Source of the DNA: Alphaproteobacteria bacterium
Lineage (GTDB): Bacteria; Pseudomonadota; Alphaproteobacteria; CAAHEQ01; UBA3637
Assembly: GCA_015062395.1 (NCBI GenBank)
Contig: SUUS01000007.1
Span: 1 to 60,572 of the forward strand
DNA length: 60,572 bases
Direction of reading: 5' to 3'
The notes under the pieces are model-generated. The model was not told where the DNA came from and ran no database searches. It saw nothing but the letters and a program-made list of their open reading frames with translations. A program made the translations under genes and the position numbers. Below, one piece after another: positions 57,849 to 60,572 of this stretch. Positions within the stretch are counted from its first letter, which is position 1; each line of letters opens with the position of its first letter.

Positions 57849-57876
57849 ATGCTAACAGGTTAGTTTAGAAAGTCAA
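57849..57876 (-). promoter_or_regulatory. Promoter of the second ankyrin gene
   Basis: On the minus strand, TTGACT (57876-57871), 16-bp spacer, TAGCAT (57854-57849). Confidence 0.6.
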
Positions 57877-57883
57877 GAAAAAT

Positions 57884-57918
57884 AAAAAAACGCCAAAGGT
57901 TTAATCCTTCAGCGTTTT
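57884..57918 (-). terminator. Terminator of the trcR-gapR operon
   Basis: On the minus strand, AAAACGC (57918-57912) pairs with GCGTTTT (57893-57887), with an inner AAGG/CCTT pair, followed by T's. It lies directly after gapR. Confidence 0.8.
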
Positions 57919-57935
57919 AATTTTTTCAGATGGTT

Positions 57936-58196
57936 TTATTCCATACCTAAAGCAGCTTTGTAGGCATCCAGTAAAAATTCTGTTTCAGCACGATCGGCTT
58001 CACTCATTTTACGTAAACGCATAACTTGACGCATAACTTTTGGGTCAAAACCATTTCCTTTTGCTTCAGCGTAAATTTCACGAACATCAGCACGCATTTC
58101 TTTGATTTCTTCTTCGATTCTTTCAATTCTATCGAAGTAAGAATTTAACTGATTACTATCAATTCCACCAACTTGAGTTGTTGTTTCTTCACTCAT
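57936..58196 (-). CDS. gapR: Nucleoid-associated protein GapR (DUF2312)
   Basis: An 86-residue protein matching the DUF2312/GapR family throughout (GGIDSNQLNSYFDRIERIEEEIKEMRADVREIYAEAKGNGFDPKVMRQVMRLRKM, then AETEFLLDAYKAALGM). In Caulobacter GapR is a tetrameric clamp on overtwisted, AT-rich DNA ahead of replication forks and transcription. An AT-rich genome such as this would give it many targets. GGGGAGT precedes the ATG. It is transcribed with trcR 23 bases upstream. Confidence 0.94.
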   Translation of the reverse strand: MSEETTTQVGGIDSNQLNSYFDRIERIEEEIKEMRADVREIYAEAKGNGFDPKVMRQVMRLRKMSEADRAETEFLLDAYKAALGME

Positions 58197-58219
58197 AATA
58201 TACTCCCCTTTTTATTAAA

Positions 58220-58756
58220 TTAAACTTTATCAACTGGAATGATTTTAACAGCAGTAGCAACTGCTTGATCCAATTCAGCTTGAGTGCATAAGCCAGCTAA
58301 AACAGGACTTTTAGCCTGTAATTCTTCGTAATTTTTATGTGATTTATCACGAATAGAAGCAATTGCTTTACGTGTTGTTCTGATTAATTTGACGATTTGC
58401 AAATCTTCTAATTCAGGGTGATTGGAAAGCAACCACATAATCGCAGCTGGTCTGTCTTCACGTTTAGCCATTGGTGTATAACGCACACCTTTTTTACCCA
58501 AATGAGAAACATCTTCATGAACATTAATTTGCAAGCGAGCATTTTCATCAGCTTGACAACGTTCAATTTCTTCTTTTGTTAATTGACCATTAGCAACGGG
58601 ATCCAACCCCATGATATGAGAAGCAACCTCACCATCTGCGATAGCTTGGATTTCCAAAGTGTGCATTTGACAAAAGTCAGCAATTTGTTCAAAAGACAAA
58701 GTTGTATTATCTAACAACCAAACAGCCGTTGCTTTAGGCATTAAAGGACGTGTCAT
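58220..58756 (-). CDS. trcR: Cell-cycle transcriptional regulator TrcR (DUF1013)
   Basis: A 178-residue protein of the DUF1013 family. LMPKATAVWLLDNTTLSFEQIADFCQMHTLEIQAIADGEVA is a helix-turn-helix-like N-terminal block, followed by GLDPVANGQLTKEEIERCQ, and a second HTH-like DRPAAIMWLLSNHPELEDLQIVKLIRTTRKAIASIRDKSH. In alphaproteobacteria it associates with RNA polymerase and acts on cell-cycle genes. Its direct linkage to gapR suggests shared control. Promoter 58797-58824. Confidence 0.9.
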   Translation of the reverse strand: MTRPLMPKATAVWLLDNTTLSFEQIADFCQMHTLEIQAIADGEVASHIMGLDPVANGQLTKEEIERCQADENARLQINVHEDVSHLGKKGVRYTPMAKREDRPAAIMWLLSNHPELEDLQIVKLIRTTRKAIASIRDKSHKNYEELQAKSPVLAGLCTQAELDQAVATAVKIIPVDKV

Positions 58757-58796
58757 ATTTTTAAACCTTTCATAATAAAAATTTCAGATAGACACA

Positions 58797-58824
58797 ATGA
58801 TACCAAAATTTTTTAAATTTTCAA
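58797..58824 (-). promoter_or_regulatory. Promoter of trcR-gapR
   Basis: On the minus strand, TTGAAA (58824-58819), 16-bp spacer, TATCAT (58802-58797). Confidence 0.6.
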
Positions 58825-58960
58825 GTAAAAAAGCAAAAACTTTACAATCATCAAAATGGGCTTCGTGTATTTTGTGCGTATCAACCTGTTTTTACAGGAA
58901 TGATGGTTTGTTGTAGATTAAACGTAAATCTATTGATAGCCATAAGTACGTGGAATTTTA

Positions 58961-59692
58961 TTAACCACAAGCACAGAAACAGCAACTTTCACCATATGGA
59001 TCTTCCTCTTCTGGTCGCATACAATAGGCTGCATCAGGCGTATGACTGTGGGAATAAGAGTCGTGTGGAACACAAGTTTCACCATAACACGTTCCATTAT
59101 AGCAACATTCAGGTCCAACAGTTCCTTCATCTGGCGTGCAGCAAGTATAGCTCAGTGAGGCACCACTGCGATAAACCGTACCTTCGCAACATCGAACAGA
59201 ACCATCTGGCCATTTATCAACCAAACCTTCGGAATACTCTGTACTATCAGAATACAAGCTTCCATCGCAACACCTACAAATTTTATTACCACTTTCCGTA
59301 TTTGTTGTACATTTAAATTGACCTTTGCAACAGGTGACACTATCATTATACCAATAAGCATTAGGTTGTTCAGCGGGGCAGCAGTATTGTAATCCTGCGA
59401 TTGGAGCGTCTTGAACATTCGCGACAGCTTTTCCGTTGTTTGTATCGCAACAAGCATTTGTATCAGCACTGTTTTTAAATGGCGTTCCATTACAACAGTC
59501 TAAATAGCCACTCTTGGGTTCATATATCTTATCAGGCTCGCAACAACCGCAACCACCAGTGCATTCGTCCTCTGATTTTGCATACTTGCAAAAAAGTTCT
59601 TTCCCATCTGTACAGCAAAAATCGCAATTGGCGAAAGTTTGATTTGAGTAAAACACATATAGTAATGATAAAATTAATAATAATTTGTTCAT
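58961..59692 (-). CDS. Exported Cys-rich protein
   Basis: A 243-residue protein. The signal peptide covers residues 1-21 (KLLLILSLLYVFYSNQTFA). The mature part contains 33 Cys, many as CC pairs (about 11) spaced by 8-20 residues, as in CCNGTPF, CCDTNNG, CCPAEQPN and CCKGQFKC, giving a set of short repeats. The C terminus is GESCCFCACG. No known domain is recognised; the pattern suggests a disulfide-rich surface or secreted protein. AAGGAT precedes the ATG at 59692; longer in-frame starts lie inside the neighbouring gene. It follows a second Cys-rich gene by 19 bases. Confidence 0.78.
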   Translation of the reverse strand: MNKLLLILSLLYVFYSNQTFANCDFCCTDGKELFCKYAKSEDECTGGCGCCEPDKIYEPKSGYLDCCNGTPFKNSADTNACCDTNNGKAVANVQDAPIAGLQYCCPAEQPNAYWYNDSVTCCKGQFKCTTNTESGNKICRCCDGSLYSDSTEYSEGLVDKWPDGSVRCCEGTVYRSGASLSYTCCTPDEGTVGPECCYNGTCYGETCVPHDSYSHSHTPDAAYCMRPEEEDPYGESCCFCACG

Positions 59693-59711
59693 TTTTTTTA
59701 TCCTTTTAAAA

Positions 59712-60572
59712 TTAGCAACAGTGATATAACTTAGTTCCACGGATCGGTGTACAGGTTCCTGTTGAACAGCATGAACCATCAGGACAGATATCTGTTATTT
59801 TACAGCAAACACCGTCAGTAAAAATTTCTCCTGAAGGGCAGCAAGAGTTATCGGAAGTGTTAAGTCTGTCTTCAGGACAACAACCTGTTGAGGAACAAGC
59901 AAAACCTTTTAAACAACATTCTTCTGATCCACTGTTCGTACAATATCTATCTGGTTCGCAACAACTGTTATCTACACAGTATTCACCTTCCTTACAGCAC
60001 ATACCCCCACTAGCACCACACGAAGCTCTTTCTGGCGGACAAACACAATCGTTGTATCCATCGAATACTTTTGGTGAAACACACAACAAACATTCTCCAC
60101 TGCCATCTTGTTTGACATTCCAACCTTCGCCTCCGCCAATACAACAACAACCCCAGTTTCCAGGAGCAACAACATCTACAGAGCCACTAGTTTTAACTAT
60201 GCAAGGCGCATATCTATTTCCCGTCACTAAATTCATAACAGGGCATTTTATGCACTGTCCATCACTCGTCCATTGGTTGTTGTCTGGATCATCTATACAT
60301 GGTCTATCACCTGAACCGTCGCCTGATCCATCTCCTGAACCATCTCCTGAACCGTCACCAGATCCGTCACCTGAACCGTCACCTGAACCGTCGCCTGATC
60401 CGTCACCTGAACCGTCACCTGAACCGTCGCCTGATCCATCACCAGATCCGTCACCTGAACCATTTCCTGAACCGTCGCCTGATCCATCACCAGATCCGTC
60501 ACCTGAACCGTCACCTGAACCGTCGCCTGATCCATCTCCTGAACCATCTCCTGAACCGTCACCAGATCCGTC
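59712..60572 (-). CDS. Cys-rich protein with (DGSG)n repeat, partial at the right edge
   Basis: The frame is open from the window edge (60572) to a stop at 59712; the start lies outside. At least 286 codons are visible. The first 22 visible units are a perfect four-residue DGSG repeat (one NGSG), then CIDDPDNNQWTSDGQCIKCP and a Cys-rich region with CC pairs (CCCIGG, CCKEGEYCVDNSCCEPDRYC, CCPEDR). The Asp-rich repeat could be an extended linker or bind Ca2+. It resembles the downstream Cys-rich protein and probably forms an operon with it. A shift-frame reading of the repeat (TVQ/MVQ) is not real. Confidence 0.75.
   Translation of the reverse strand, partial: DGSGDGSGDGSGDGSGDGSGDGSGDGSGDGSGDGSGNGSGDGSGDGSGDGSGDGSGDGSGDGSGDGSGDGSGDGSGDGSGDGSGDGSGDRPCIDDPDNNQWTSDGQCIKCPVMNLVTGNRYAPCIVKTSGSVDVVAPGNWGCCCIGGGEGWNVKQDGSGECLLCVSPKVFDGYNDCVCPPERASCGASGGMCCKEGEYCVDNSCCEPDRYCTNSGSEECCLKGFACSSTGCCPEDRLNTSDNSCCPSGEIFTDGVCCKITDICPDGSCCSTGTCTPIRGTKLYHCC
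60309..60572. repeat. 12-bp tandem repeat encoding DGSG
   Basis: Twenty-two imperfect copies of a 12-bp unit (plus-strand form CCTGAACCGTCG and variants) run to the window edge. The unit is a multiple of three, so copy-number change keeps the frame. Third-position variation between units shows it is not a recent expansion of a single copy. Confidence 0.9.

Noticed and set aside
60293-60562. Open frame reading the 12-bp repeat as TVQ/MVQ units
   Set aside because: It is a shifted frame of the DGSG repeat; only the DGSG frame continues into the Cys-rich protein.
60309-60572. Possible CRISPR array
   Set aside because: The repeats are 12 bp, contiguous and in frame with a protein; there are no spacers.

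Overview
The window is AT-rich chromosomal DNA from a Gram-negative alphaproteobacterium. Markers of that class are DivK (5282-5644), the Hsp20/DUF1150 pair after dnaA (26685-27382), TrcR/DUF1013 beside GapR/DUF2312 (57936-58756), an FtsEX-YdcF-PlsC operon, and a cluster of GANTC (CcrM-type) sites in front of dnaA. KdsB and LolA imply an outer membrane with Kdo-containing LPS. Ankyrin and LRR proteins, Cys-rich exported proteins, a Chlamydia-like arginine decarboxylase/antiporter pair and the low GC suggest a host-associated, possibly gut, lineage. I cannot place it to order from this sequence alone. No rRNA, insertion sequence, prophage or CRISPR array is visible.

Layout. 1-270: dispersed-type intergenic repeat and a promoter. 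280-4577: an ankyrin protein, then a 1132-residue protein with three AAA+ modules and a trypsin-like protease. 4590-10356: family 5 UDG, DivK, LD-carboxypeptidase plus MurC-type ligase, and lytic transglycosylase. 10547-14186: UPF0104 membrane protein, lipoprotein, and an aaxB-aaxC acid-resistance/arginine-agmatine module. 14187-22927: AmiC-type amidase, RNase E, pilin-like protein, CCA transferase, Nudix-like protein, RNase D, T4-type lysozyme. 22929-23860: cysE behind a cysteine-codon attenuator. 23947-27382: a small unknown, nitroreductase, dnaA and Hsp20. 27466-32991 (minus strand): LonSB-ftsK-GNAT-lolA operon, HAD phosphatase and pyrophosphatase. 33108-35948: LemA, two M48 proteases and a cREC-like protein. 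36495-39464: kdsB, phosphatase, zeta-like kinase and ispH. 39566-39876: a structured small RNA and tRNA-Phe. 40472-46546 (mostly minus): CstA transporter, an H1-like-tailed membrane protein and ftsEX-ydcF-plsC. 46624-52506 (plus): zinc-ribbon protein, Sel1 protein, miaB-phoH-ybeY-corC and a transglutaminase. 52539-60572: two LRR proteins, YibQ, unknowns, tRNA-Ser with an odd palindromic element, a second ankyrin protein, GapR/TrcR and two Cys-rich exported proteins. The last of these runs off the right edge with a (DGSG)n repeat.

The most notable signals are four. First, a complete classical attenuator in front of cysE: promoter, 18-codon leader peptide with three consecutive Cys codons, competing hairpins and a terminator. 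Second, a four-hairpin small RNA with CUCCC loops between ispH and tRNA-Phe. Third, an aaxBC pair that reads very close to the chlamydial one. Fourth, a tRNA-Ser 3'-end duplication whose T-loop is split by a 70-bp hairpin cluster. Wall enzymes (Ldc, MurC-type ligase, Slt, AmiC, lysozyme), division genes (FtsK, FtsEX) and cell-cycle regulators (DivK, GapR, TrcR, DnaA with GANTC sites) dominate the core content. All assignments come from reading motifs; no database search was run.
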